Origin: Eledone cirrhosa
Taxonomy: Eukaryota > Mollusca > Cephalopoda > Octopoda > Eledonidae
Direction: 5' to 3'
NCBI GenBank assembly: GCA_964016885.1
Contig: OZ024744.1
Span: 65,569,496-65,633,495, forward strand
Length of the DNA stretch: 64,000 nt
A program made the translations under genes and the position numbers. Position 1 is the first letter of the stretch; every line of letters begins with the position of its first letter. The notes below the pieces were generated by a model. The model was given only the letters and a program-made list of their open reading frames with translations, did no database searches and was not told the DNA's origin. Positions 54,480-64,000 of the stretch are shown piece after piece.

Positions 54480-55740
54480 GTGTATGACAAAAAGGAAGAC
54501 GATTTAGAGACATATGACATAGATAATAACTGGAATTTCTTACGTGACAACTTACTGCAGGCTACTGATGAAACTTGTGGTTGGAGCTCTGCTCCAACCA
54601 GACAGAGAGTGACCTGGTGGTGGAACAGCACAGTAGATAAGGCCATTAGAGACAAAAGACTAGCATGGAAGGCTTGGAAAAAGGGTGGGAGTAGAGAAGG
54701 ACATACAGCCGCTAAGAGAGAAGCTAGACGTCAGGTGTACTTAGCACACAGGGAGGCTGAGAGTAGGAGGTTTGCCAGTGTTCTGCGACAGGAAGATCAG
54801 AGGTGTGTGGTGTTCCACATTGCAAGGCAATGTGTCAATGCAAATCAGGATGTTGTTGGAGATAAATGTGTCTGGAATGATGCCGGTGTACTTAGTGTCA
54901 CGAATGATCAGAAAAAGGAGGCCTGGAAATGTCATTATGAGAGACTGATGAATGTGGAGAACGAATGGGAGAGAGAAAAATTACCCTCAGTAGATCCGAC
55001 AGAGGGACCAGCTATTGAGATTGACAAATATAGGGTCAAAGAGGCGATTAAGGAAATGAAAAATGGTAAGGCTGCTGGACCATCGGGGATAGTTGCTGAG
55101 ATGCTGAAGGCATCAGAGAATGTAGGCACAAAACTGGTTGCACGCATCATCAATCAGGCTATATATGGTGGTGTCAGACCCAAAGACTGGTGCAGCAGTA
55201 TTCTCATAAATTGCTACAACGGTAAAGGGGATGCTCTGGAGAGGAGCAATTATAGGGGCATAAAACTGATGGATCAGGTTGTGAAAGTGGTAGAAAGGAT
55301 ATTAGCACAACTAATTAGAGAAAGGGTCAAACTAGATGAGATGCAGTTTGGTTTTGTGTCTGGGAAAAGTACAACAGATGGTGAGACAATTACAAGAGAG
55401 GTTCTTAGAGAAGAATAAGCCACTACTTAGCCTTTGTTGACCTAGAGAAGGCCTTTGATAGGGTACCACCCCGATCTGTCATCTGGTGGTCCCTAAGGAA
55501 AATAGGTGTTGAATAATGGCTTGTGAGGACAGTGCAAACTTTGTACAGAGGTGCTGTCAGTAAAGTGAGGGTAGGAATGGAGTTTAGTGAGGAATTCCAG
55601 ATACAAGTAGGAGTACATCAAGGTTTGGTCCTCAGCCCGCTCTTGTTCATTATAGTCCTCCAAGCCATAACAGAGGAGTTTAAGACTGACTGTTCATGGG
55701 AACTTCTCTATGCTGGTTCTTATAGCATAATCTTATAGCA
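54480..55740 (+). pseudogene. RTE reverse transcriptase domain
   Basis: WWNSTVDKAIRDKRLAWKAW, KYRVKEAIKEMKNGKAAGPS (first RT block), NYRGIKLMDQVVKVVERILA, EMQFGFVSGKSTTDG, then a frameshift and AFVDLEKAFDRVP, QVGVHQGLVLSPLLFIIVLQ, ELLYAGSYSI. At the catalytic Y-A-D-D the sequence has Y-A-G-S (about 55708-55720), and the frame breaks right after. Further on AESVEELENKFWLWKQQLEA continues the domain in another frame. Not active. Confidence 0.88.
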
Positions 55741-55869
55741 GAATCGGTAGAGGAGCTAGAGAATAAATTCTGGCTATGGAAACAGCAGTTGGAAGCAAGA
55801 GGACTAAGAGTGAACCTAGCTAAGACAAAAGTGTTGATGAGTAGAAAAGAGGACAAAACTCTGATTCCG

Positions 55870-56691
55870 TCAGGGAAATGACCATGTTCAATATGCAGAA
55901 AAGGAACTTGCATAAATTCTATAAAATGCACACAATCCAGATCCTGGGTACACAAGAGATGTAGTGGGACAGCAGGCAAACTAACAGGTAGGGAGAAATA
56001 TGTATGCAGTAGATGTACAGGGAAATTAGACAGTAGAAGTCGCATTGATAGACACATTTTTCAAATGCAGCTGGGTGCTATAGAAGTGGTGGATAGCTTC
56101 CAGTACCTAGGTGATCAGATTAGCATGGGAGGGGGTTGTTCCGATGCCATAGCATCTAGAATAAGGACGGGTTGGAAGAAGTTTAGGGCGCAGCTTCCTC
56201 TGCTGATGAAGAAGAGTTTCTCCCTGCATACGAAAGGCCGGTTATATGATGCCTGTGTGAGGAGCACGATGCTGCACGGTAGTGAGACATGGGCAGCAAC
56301 TGAAGAGGATATGCGATGGCTGGAGAGAAATGAGGCAAGCATACTCCATTGGATGTGCAATGTCAATGTGCGTGAACGATCCAGCATAAATGTGTTGAGA
56401 GAGAAACTGTGTTTGAGAGGGATAGAATGTAGTATGCGAGAGAGGAGACTGAGGTGGTATGGACATGTGATGTGCATGGAGGATGACCGATGGGTGAAGA
56501 AGTGCCAGAAAATGCCAGTTGAAGGAAGACGTGGTAGAGGTAGACCACGAAAAACATGGGCAGAGGTGGTGAGAACAGACCTCAGATCGCTAAAGCTCAC
56601 GGTGGAGATAACGAAGGACCGTGACAAGTGGAGAGATGCTGTGCTGAATAAGACCCGTCCCACTCTTGCAAGCAGAGAAAAGAGGACGTAA
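55870..56691 (+). pseudogene. RTE C-terminal region with PHD-like finger
   Basis: About 55885-56035: CSICRKGTCINSIKCTQSRS, WVHKRCSGTAGKL, EKYVCSRC, a C-x2-C...C...W-V-H...C...C-x2-C arrangement like a PHD/FYVE-type zinc finger. From 56065 an intact 208-codon frame: VVDSFQYLGDQISMGGGCSD, MLHGSETWAATEEDMRWLER, RLRWYGHVMCMEDDRW, RRGRGRPRKTWAEVVRTDLR, ending SREKRT. The last block is rich in Arg and probably binds nucleic acid. Confidence 0.8.
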
Positions 56692-56720
56692 AATGATGAT
56701 GATGATGATGATGATGATGA

Positions 56721-57302
56721 AACCAGCTTCTGTTATGGTCTGTTTCATCATCTTGGAAGTCTCCTCTCATATTTCTGGAAGAAAGGACAAAAATCAGCTC
56801 ACTATCTTACATAAACGATATTCTAGAGCCTACACTTGATTCTGTGGACCTTCCAACATTGATTATCTCTGGACCTTCCAACAGGATGGAGTAACTTCCC
56901 AATGCAGCAAATGTCACACAAGCTTGGTGCAAAGACCATTTTCTGAGGTTCTGGTAAAAAAAAAAATGTGGCCTCCTTATTCACCTGATTTGAATCCTAT
57001 GGACTTTTCAGTATAGTCTATCCTGTTCAAAAGTCCATAAGACAGTCGATGATTTAAAGGCATCTTTACTGAGCAATTGGAAAGAAATTCCTCAAGAAAT
57101 GCTGTATGCTTCAGTGAAAGATGTTCAACAGAGGTTAGAGGCTGTTATTGCTGCACGCGTTGGTTATTTTGAATGAATTCTATATATCATATTTTAAAGA
57201 TATTTTCGTATAATTATATATATGTTGCCGGTCAATAAAGTTAGTAGTTTTGTTATTAAAAGCATTTTTATTTGCTTCCAAACTTATGTCCCACCCTGTA
57301 TA
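56721..57302 (+). pseudogene. mariner transposase part 2 and 3' TIR
   Basis: KPASVMVC right after the RTE tail, then WTFQQDGVTSQCSK with the second catalytic Asp (about 56890), CGLLIHLI/WPPYSPDLNPMDFSV in overlapping frames with the third Asp, and LKASLLSNWKEIPQEMLYAS, VKDVQQRLEAVIAARVGYFE to TGA. The 3' end 'CTTATGTCCCACCCTG' plus TA is a mariner-type terminal repeat. A frameshift in the run of A at 56957-56967 breaks the frame. Confidence 0.85.
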
Positions 57303-57943
57303 TATGTATGTTGGTTCACTCTTGAGTGCTACTGGTAACATGTAACCCAGTACAACCTGTCACAAAAAACAAAACCTGACAAAGGGCGGAAGAATTCATA
57401 AGAGTCAATGGCCATCCAAAAATGTGTAAATATGTATATACATATGTATATATGTGTATATGTATATATGTATATGCATGTATACATATGTGTATATATG
57501 CGCTGGGACAAAAAAATAATCGGGCTGGATACCTGATCGCGTGGTTAAACCACTGGGAGTGAAGGACCCTAGCCTTTGTCAGGGCATTTTTCTAGGAGAA
57601 GGGAACTCAGGAAACTGGGATAACTCCGACATAAAACCTGCGTCTCAGTAGTTACCGATGGTGTTGATCTTTTCTTCTTTTCGGGTTATAGCTACTGTCA
57701 CTCAGAGAGTGGGATTGGCTCAGTGCACAGTCTTTCCTCACTTTAAAAAATATCTTCACGCACAGGCATTGCACGATGGCATTAATTGATAATTATTAAT
57801 AATGTTATATTGTGCAATGGCCATACTCGATAACGAGGGGGCAGCCATCATGTATGTATGTATGCATGGATGGATGGATGTATGTATGTATGTTTGTATG
57901 CATACATGCATGTATTTACATTTTATTTATGTATATATATGTA
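57303..57943. other. unassigned, microsatellite-rich
   Basis: TATATGTATA tract 57415-57500; GATG/TATG tract 57845-57910; the part between shows nothing recognisable. Confidence 0.4.
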
Positions 57944-57951
57944 TGGCCCTT

Positions 57952-57996
<45 letters not shown>

Positions 57997-58029
57997 AATG
58001 TGTGTGTGTGTATGTATAAGGAAGGGCCA
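57944..58029. repeat. 15-bp perfect inverted repeats around (TA)n
   Basis: TGGCCCTTCCTTATA at 57944-57958 and its exact complement at 58015-58029; between them (TA)n and (TG)n. May be a tiny MITE or another inverted unit. Confidence 0.7.
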
Positions 58030-58244
58030 CATATTTTTAGCTCGGAAGTGTGAGGTAAGTAAAGTAAGGTACCTTATCCAAGAAGTACAAACAACACAAT
58101 GGTTATTATAGTAAAGATTCAGCTTGTGTTCAGTAGACCAACAAGGAATTCATTTAGAAAGCTTATTATTATAGAAAAAAAAGAGTCAATTGATAGAAAG
58201 GGAACTTTAAACTTGATAGCTAGATTAGCTTCAATTGAAAACAT

Positions 58245-58260
58245 TTGGGGGGGGGGGGGG
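58245..58260. repeat. poly(G) run
   Basis: About 15 consecutive G. Confidence 0.95.
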
Positions 58261-58374
58261 TTGTAAAGCCCCACAAACCCTTGTAGCATACATGCACATA
58301 CATGAATAAAAGATGAATGAAAACTCTGATAATTTAATCTCCTTAACAGAACCACCAAAAACACTACTGCTACT

Positions 58375-58435
58375 GCTGATGGTGGTTGTGGTGGTTGTGG
58401 TGGTAGTGGTTGTGGTGGTGGTGGTGGTGGTGATG

Positions 58436-58493
<58 letters not shown>

Positions 58494-58605
58494 CACAACC
58501 ACTGTTACTACTACTACCTCTACCACCACAAGCACTACTGCCACAACAGCCACCACCATCACCACAACAACTAACAACACTGCAACACTGCTGTTGCAAC
58601 TACTA

Positions 58606-58640
<35 letters not shown>
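58375..58640. repeat. trinucleotide microsatellite (GGT)n / (CTA)n
   Basis: GTGGTG-rich section to about 58432, then (ACT)n to 58495, ACC-rich middle, (ACT)n to 58640. Poly-Val, poly-Leu and poly-Ser frames on either strand are artefacts. Confidence 0.95.
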
Positions 58641-58642
<2 letters not shown>

Positions 58643-58949
58643 ATCCCAAAAAAAGAAGCCCACAACTTATACTATCTACTTCTTACAAATGTCAGACTTC
58701 AAAAATCTCTGATGACTTTTCATTATGACCAGATACAACTGAGATTTACAGATCTGTGTTAGTGGGAGGGTAAGGACAAATGATATATACACATTTGGAT
58801 GTTTATTAAATGTCTTTTCTATAAAATGCCTCAGAAGACTACTCTATAAGCTGAAGGTCAGTCAGTGACAGGAGTTATAAATTTGAAGTGAAGATTTCGA
58901 ACTAAAATATGGTTGTCAGTGGGTGAACACTAATCCTATTATATATTTT
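58641..58949. other. unassigned stretch
   Basis: Nothing recognised. Confidence 0.35.
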
Positions 58950-59125
58950 AACCCTGTATGTATGGTCCTGTAACTCCTGATAGAGTTGTAGGAGTGCCGT
59001 ATTGACATACAGCGTTTCTTGGGCATTTTATGCCTGGCAAAGCCTATTCCTCTCTGAGTACAGCAGATTTCTTCCAGAGAAAGATAGAAAGTGAGAGAGA
59101 AGAAATGAGAAAGAGATATAGAGGA
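58950..59125 (+). repeat. dispersed repeat shared with 6390-6562
   Basis: 'CTGTAACTCCTGATAGAGTT', 'TATTGACATACAGCGTTTCT', 'CTGAGTACAGCAGATTTC' and a GAGAGA tract, same order as 6390; the last part occurs inverted at 39467-39545. Confidence 0.5.
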
Positions 59126-59139
59126 AGAATCCACCCCAG

Positions 59140-59280
59140 TACTAGGCTGGTGCCTTTTTTATCAACCTGGAAAGGATGAAAGGCAAAATTACCTCGGCGG
59201 GATTTGAACTCAGAGAACAGAGAGCTGGAACAAATACCATAAAGCACTCTATTTGACATTCTAACGACACTACCAATTTT
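59140..59280 (-). mobile_element. SINE, 3' tail missing
   Basis: Minus strand: tRNA-like head, GAGTTCAAATCCCGCC B box (intact), CTTTCATCCTTTCC; ends before the GGCCTTGTGCC part. Confidence 0.75.
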
Positions 59281-59281
59281 T

Positions 59282-59493
59282 TGCCTCTTTAGCATTTACA
59301 TTACTCTATATTTACTATCATATTTTTACAGTAAAGGCTTTACCTCACATAATATCGAATCTATCAAATTTTAATATTTATTTTGAGAACAATAACTTAA
59401 CATCGGTATGAGCGACTGGTTACAGCTAGTTTGAACAGAAAGAGGTAAGAGAATTCTGACTTGATATGACCGGTTTAAATGCTAACGGGTTAA
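59282..59493 (+). mobile_element. piggyBac-like MITE, copy 5
   Basis: 5' end CTCTTTAGCATTTACATTAC, 3' end AAATGCTAACGGGTTAA with TTAA at 59490-59493. Left TTAA mutated. Confidence 0.78.
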
Positions 59494-59654
59494 CCAATCC
59501 ATAAATCAAACCTAACAGTATTTCTATAACCAAAATCACATATGTTTGATTTAAATTCAATGTTCTTTGTATTTAGTAGATGTTCAGAGACAATTGATAA
59601 TAAGAGTTACAATAACAGTAATAAAATAAATAATATAAACCTTTTTCAATCCCA

Positions 59655-60330
59655 GGAAGGATCCATAGAAGTAGTTCATAGCTTTTGCTACCTAGGCAAT
59701 ATAGTTAGCGGTGGAGAAGGGTGCTCAGAGAACAGAGTAACTAGAATAAAGACAGGATGGAAAAAGTTTACAGAACTTCTATCCCTTCTAACAACAAAAC
59801 TTTTCCCCTTATGAACAAAAGGTTGGTTGTATAATGACTGTGTGCAAAGTGCCTGCTGTGTGGTAGTGAGACATGGGCAGTGAATGGAGAGGATATGAAA
59901 AGGATAGAGAGAAATGAAGCAAGAAACTGGCCAGATTTTAATGGATGTGCAATGTTAATGTGTGAGAAGGACAAAGCTTGGATGAATTGAGGTAGAAACT
60001 GGGTAAAAGAAGAATCAGAAATGGTGTACAGGAGAGGAGGCTGTGTTGGTATGGACATATGTTGTGCATGGATGAAGATCACTGGGTAAAGAAGTCCCAA
60101 GTAATCCCTGTGGAAGGAAACCTCAGTAGAGAAACACCTGAATGGAAGTGGGTGGAGCTGATCTCAGATTGCTGAAGCTCACAGAGGAGATGACATAGGA
60201 ATGTGACAAGTGGAGAGATGCTGTACTAAGAAGGATCCATCCAGCCTATGCAAGCGTAGAACAACAGACATAAAATGATGATGATGAAGATGATGATGAT
60301 GATGATGATAATGATGATGATGATAATAAT
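59655..60330 (+). mobile_element. RTE LINE C-terminal remnant with (GAT)n tail
   Basis: QEGSIEVVHSFCYLGN, RIKTGWKKFTELLSLL, then stops; later EEMT.ECDKWRDAVL-like codons (60190-60225) and (GATGAT)n with ATAAT at 60275-60330. No long 3' UTR, like the 53.7-kb copy. Confidence 0.75.
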
Positions 60331-61129
60331 GCCTCCTGGTTTGAGATGTCTGTCACAATAAGTGAAGATTTCAAGCTTTCAGTGCTGTCTCCCTCTTTCA
60401 TCCTCCAGGGCAACATTTTCTCCATTTTGTCCTCTGCGGGAACTGTGAGGTGATCTGCATAGGGGCTCCCTCACACAAAAGAATGCTTCCCCAATATTGT
60501 TTAGGCCCACATCATTGGGGTAACATTGCTGAGATGTATTGTCATAATTTATATTGTAAAGCAGGCATTGGAAACCGTTTACAAACAATGGGCCACATAC
60601 AATGTAGCTCATCATAAGGCAGGCTGCACTACTAAAAATATCAAGATAATTTTGAAATTAGGTATGCAATTCAGAAATTCAAATGGGCTGTATGCAGCTC
60701 GCAGGTCAGAAATTTTGCTTGTGATAACTATATATATGTATAGATGCAGAAACATGTGCATGTGTACACATATAACCCCAAACATACAGATCCGCACATA
60801 GAATAACACCCATACCTACAAACACACACCTATATGCACAAACACATACAGACATCATGTGTATTTACTTATTGTGCTCCCTGCTCTAACCCACATCCAG
60901 GATTCACTTTCCTTGATAAACTCATGCCACTTTAGAAAACCAAACACATCCTACAGTACTCTACCAGCAGCAATTAACTCTCTTTTAGGCTATTTCCACG
61001 GCCTGATGCTTCCTCTTCTATAGTGAAATGATCCCTCTGTCCTGGCAAGCAGATTGTAGCCTGCAACCTCTCTCATCTTACAACCCCACTCTCACCACAA
61101 CATCCTCAGCCTAATCAAAGACAAAAGTA
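60331..61129. other. unassigned, with a possible hAT-like MITE
   Basis: 60556-60722 starts GCAGGCATTGGAAACCGTTT with ATGGGCCACATAC and ends GGGCTGTATGCAGCTCGC / AGGTCAGAAATTTTGC. This resembles the weak ends of hAT-type non-autonomous elements (…GGGCC…). Low confidence. Rest unassigned. Confidence 0.25.
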
Positions 61130-61471
61130 GTGTTGTAATGAGATAGTGTTTATGCCATGATAAAATGTTCTATGCCTACTCTGTAACGTGGTAGTATGGG
61201 TGCCTTAATAAATGTACTTAATCCACCCTATAAGGTGCTAGTGCCAGAACAAAAAGTATCCAGTCCAATCTGCAAGGTGGTAATGCTAGTTCCACAACAT
61301 AAAGCACCCAGTACATCCTGTAAAGAAATTGAGCCAGCGCCATGACGAAAAAACACCCAGCCCACTTCGTCCACTTTGTTGGAGCCATGACAAAAAGGTA
61401 CATGTTATAAAGACAAGCCAAAAATGGATGGTATGAGCAAGACATGGTTACTTGACCTGTCTAGCCTTGGA

Positions 61472-61516
<45 letters not shown>

Positions 61517-61532
61517 ATGATGGTGGTGACGG

Positions 61533-61569
<37 letters not shown>

Positions 61570-61610
61570 AGTGATGGTGTTGATGATGATAAAGATGCTG
61601 ATAATAATGT
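61130..61610 (+). mobile_element. RTE 3' UTR with internal repeats and (GAT)n tail
   Basis: Four to five ~45-bp blocks with 'GCCA(T/G)GAC(A/G)AAAAAG' and 'CCCAGTACATCCTG' (61150-61400) followed by GAGCAAGACATGG and (GAT)n at 61472-61600. The tail is unusually long. Confidence 0.65.
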
Positions 61611-61909
61611 GGTGCGCACTTTTCTAAAAATTAGCATCGATATCTTTATTCATATAAGGTATAGCTGACTTTTTCAAAGATTTTTTTCAGTAATGGTTTG
61701 ATTTTTGTTAATTAATGAATTAATTAATTTTCATAGATTTATTGGCATTTCTTTTCATTCTTCCATTCCCTCATTTTCTTGTTATATTTTGGAAATTATA
61801 ATGTTACTGTTCTATATTGATTTTCCTTCTCATTTTATTGTCATTTTTTCAAAAATGGTATCCTTGCCTACCAAAATATATATGTAATATTTTAAAATAA
61901 AACATGTGT
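61611..61909. other. AT-rich stretch without recognised feature
   Basis: No gene or repeat seen. Confidence 0.35.
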
Positions 61910-62069
61910 CTGGGCACTCCTATATAGGTACACTGATGCCCACCTCAAATGGGGAAGGCCCTAGAAAATGTTGGCTAAATATCACAAGTCACTTCAATTC
62001 TGGCTAGGTAACTGCACCTAGTAAATGTGATCGAAATGACCAGAAATATGTCAGTCATTCTACTATCAT

Positions 62070-62899
62070 GACAATCAGAACATGGAACATCAGAACTTTG
62101 CTTGATTTAACCCTTTAGCATTTAGATTACTCTATATATACTATTGTATTTTTGTGATAAAGGCTTTATCTTACATAATTATCTCACATAATATCGAATC
62201 TACGAGATTTTGATGTTATTTATTTTAAGAACAATACCTTAACGTCAGTATGAATGGCCAGTTAAGGCTGGTTTGAACAGAAAAGGGTGAGAGAATTCTG
62301 GCAAATACAGCCAGTTTAAATGCTATAGGGTTAAAAGAAAATGATAGCTAACCTAAAAGAAGAATAGCCATATGGCTCAAGAACTGGCTTGACTGAACAT
62401 CAACATTGCTGCCTTGAATGAAACAAAACTTTCAGGAGAAGGCAAGATTCAGGTTACATCACCCACCATTCTTTGGAAAGGAAAGGAAGTAGGAGAATGT
62501 CATTCTCTTGGAGTTGGCTTTGCTGTGAAGACATGGCTGGTGAAGGACTATCAACCCATCAATAAGAGACTTATGAATCCAGTTTTTGGATACAGCTTCG
62601 TCACTTTCATCTCCACCTATACATCCTCTCTCAATAGCAATGAAGATGTTAAGAATGCATTTTACCTGCAGCTGAACACTGTTTTCTCCAAAGTATCACC
62701 TAAAGACAAGTTCATCTTGCTTGGTGATTTCAATGCCAGAACCATAAAAAACTACCTTTTGTGGGAGAATATCATGGTAAAACAAGATACTGGAAACTGC
62801 AATGCAAATGGTCAAATACTACTTGGACTCTACACAGAGCATGAACTTTTCTTTACTAATACTCACTCCATGCTCCAAAACTACTTTAAAACAGCATAG
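62070..62899 (+). pseudogene. LINE family D endonuclease (EEP) domain
   Basis: RTWNIRTLLD before the MITE; after it, in frame from 62330 on, a TGA then LNINIAALNETKLSGEG (catalytic Glu), SLGVGFAVKTWLVKDYQP, FVTFISTYTSSLNSNEDVKN, KFILLGDFNARTI (the G-D-F-N-A-R motif intact), NCNANGQILLGLYTEHELFF. A TAG at 62897 ends the frame before the SDH region. DNA nicking activity is lost by truncation. Confidence 0.85.
62107..62334 (+). mobile_element. piggyBac-like MITE, copy 6, inserted in LINE D
   Basis: Best example: TTAACCCTTTAGCATTTA at the left, TTTAAATGCTATAGGGTTAA at the right, TTAA duplicated at 62107-62110 and 62331-62334. Removing it with one TTAA restores the LINE sequence CTTGATTTAAAAGAAAATG. 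Confidence 0.9.
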
Positions 62900-62999
62900 A
62901 TGCACCTACATTGAGCATGAGATTGACTATATCACAATTGGTCTGTGTAACAAGAAAGATGTCACTAATCACCAACACAGAATTTTTGTTTATCATAAT

Positions 63000-64000
63000 C
63001 CACCAGTCCACCTAAAATGACATAGAAAGTTAAAGACCAAGCTGAAAGATTCCAAGAATATATCCAAGACAAGCTGGCAAACAGCCCTACCAACACCAAG
63101 GACAAAAAAGAGGAATAGACAACAATTTGAAACATCATCCAGGAAGCAGCCAAGAACATCATTGGCGTCGGGAGAAGGATTGGTTTGATGGAAACAACAA
63201 AGAAATCTTGAAACTAGCTGATACTAAAAGAGAGGCCTGCCTATCCCTTGAACAAATCTCAACCTCAGACATGAAGAAAAAACGTTTTTAAGATCCCAAG
63301 CAGATATGTCAAACTTGGATTAGAAATATTCAAAACAACTAGTGGGTAGAAAAAGCTATAGAGCTTCAACCACAAGCAGATGCCAGGGACATTAGAACTT
63401 TCTATGCCTGATCAAAAATTTGTATGGTTCAACCTAAGCTTTGACATCTATTTTGAAGACTAATTACAATAGCAACATTCTCACAGACATCCAGATCATC
63501 CAAAACCTCTGGAAAAAACACATCAGCGCTCCTCTAAATAAAAACTTCACTGTAGCAGCAGATTTTCTTAGAACAGTGCTTCAACATCCAAAATGGTAGT
63601 CAGTCTTTAAGAACAAGTTTATTGAACCCTCATTCTGAGAATGTAGGAAATCCAAATAGAACAAACAGACCTAAAAAACGCTCTCATCATTACAGTCTTT
63701 AAGAAGGGAGATTGCAGCATTTGTAGAAACTACCATGGCATATTCCTTCTCTTTATCATAGGAAAATCTTTGCTGGAATACAGCTCAACCATCTCCTAGT
63801 CATCTTAAAGTGTCGCTGGAATTTCAGTGAGGGTTTTGAGCCGCCAAAGGAACAATTGACAGGATATGCAATGGAAACCTCTTGCTTATCTTCTATGCTC
63901 TCAAAAAAGCATTCAACAGGACTGCATGGTAGAACAGGTGACATGTCAAACAGCACATCAGACGATTTCCTGATCACCAATGGCTTACAACAAAGGTAGG
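63000..64000 (+). pseudogene. LINE family D RT region, decayed
   Basis: DQAERFQEYIQDKLAN, later ALIITVFKKGDCSICRNYHG and FLLFIIGKSLLEYS (the F-K-K-G-D...NYRGI block), RVLSRQRNN, and FLITNGLQQR (the N-G-x-x-Q-G block) at 63968-63998. Every segment is in a different frame; the catalytic Y-x-D-D would lie beyond the end. Confidence 0.7.

Larger units (their letters stand above)
53712..56720 (+). mobile_element. RTE-type LINE, most complete copy, nested in mariner
   Basis: About 3.0 kb: endonuclease, RT, a Cys/His finger, C-terminal domain, stop at 56689-56691, then directly (GAT)n to 56720 with almost no 3' UTR, which is typical of RTE elements. Mariner coding sequence continues on both sides, so it inserted there. 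Endonuclease and RT both carry lesions. Confidence 0.88.
61910..64000 (+). mobile_element. LINE (family D) with endonuclease and RT, runs off the window
   Basis: A 5' UTR-like part (61910-62070), then endonuclease from TIRTWNIRTLLD, interrupted at 62107-62334 by a MITE, RT remnants from 63650. The reading frame is broken many times. The window ends inside the RT. Confidence 0.8.

Noticed and set aside
58119..58600. Poly-Val, poly-Ser and poly-Thr frames
   Set aside because: Translation of trinucleotide microsatellites; no unique sequence supports a protein.

Overview
This is eukaryotic, AT-rich, intron/intergenic-type DNA. The best guess is a coleoid cephalopod, probably an octopus. The recurrent tRNA-derived SINEs (Pol III B box, then a shared core ending in 'GGCCTTGTGCC' and an ATT-rich tail) look like the SINEs I associate with cephalopods. 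The mix of RTE-type LINEs, APE-type LINEs, Penelope-like elements (PLEs), Ty3/gypsy, mariner and TTAA-specific MITEs fits a large invertebrate genome. Species is inference. I see no CRISPR array, bacterial operon or canonical tRNA/rRNA gene.

Only one host-gene exon is well supported: a minus-strand first coding exon at 21279-21447. It matches the N-terminus of an MRCK-type (CDC42BP-like) Ser/Thr kinase, ends at a GT donor, and has a palindromic CRE (TGACGTCA) about 180 bp upstream. The gene would run toward coordinate 1, and no second exon is visible, so the left 21 kb is probably its first intron. One further small open frame (52268-52555) is possible but unproven.

Layout. 1-21 kb: SINEs, piggyBac-like MITEs, RTE LINE fragments, a 5'-truncated APE-type LINE (7.1-9.1 kb), fragments of a reverse-transcriptase C-terminal family. 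21.3-21.7 kb: kinase exon and promoter region. 22-24.9 kb: a 2.9-kb TA-rich tandem array whose core word changes by sector, split by a unit carrying a hammerhead ribozyme motif. 26-31 kb: PLE territory, with a GIY-YIG endonuclease remnant, several hammerhead motifs and inverted-dimer units. 31.3-36.3 kb: an almost full-length minus-strand LINE with ORF1 and ORF2. 36.4-38.1 kb: more inverted dimers. 38.1-39.3 kb: LINE fragments. 42.7-47.9 kb: a degraded Ty3/gypsy element with two LTRs and a primer-binding site. 48-52 kb: sparse repeats. 53.6-57.3 kb: a mariner transposase interrupted by an RTE LINE. 59-62 kb: RTE remnants and MITEs. 61.9-64 kb: another LINE (endonuclease plus start of RT), interrupted by a MITE at a clean TTAA site and running off the window.

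The most interesting structure is the cluster of hammerhead self-cleaving ribozyme motifs (at least nine, in several sequence subtypes), many in head-to-head inverted dimers, close to a recognisable Penelope-like endonuclease. All protein-coding mobile elements here carry stops, frameshifts or lost catalytic residues; none looks autonomous.
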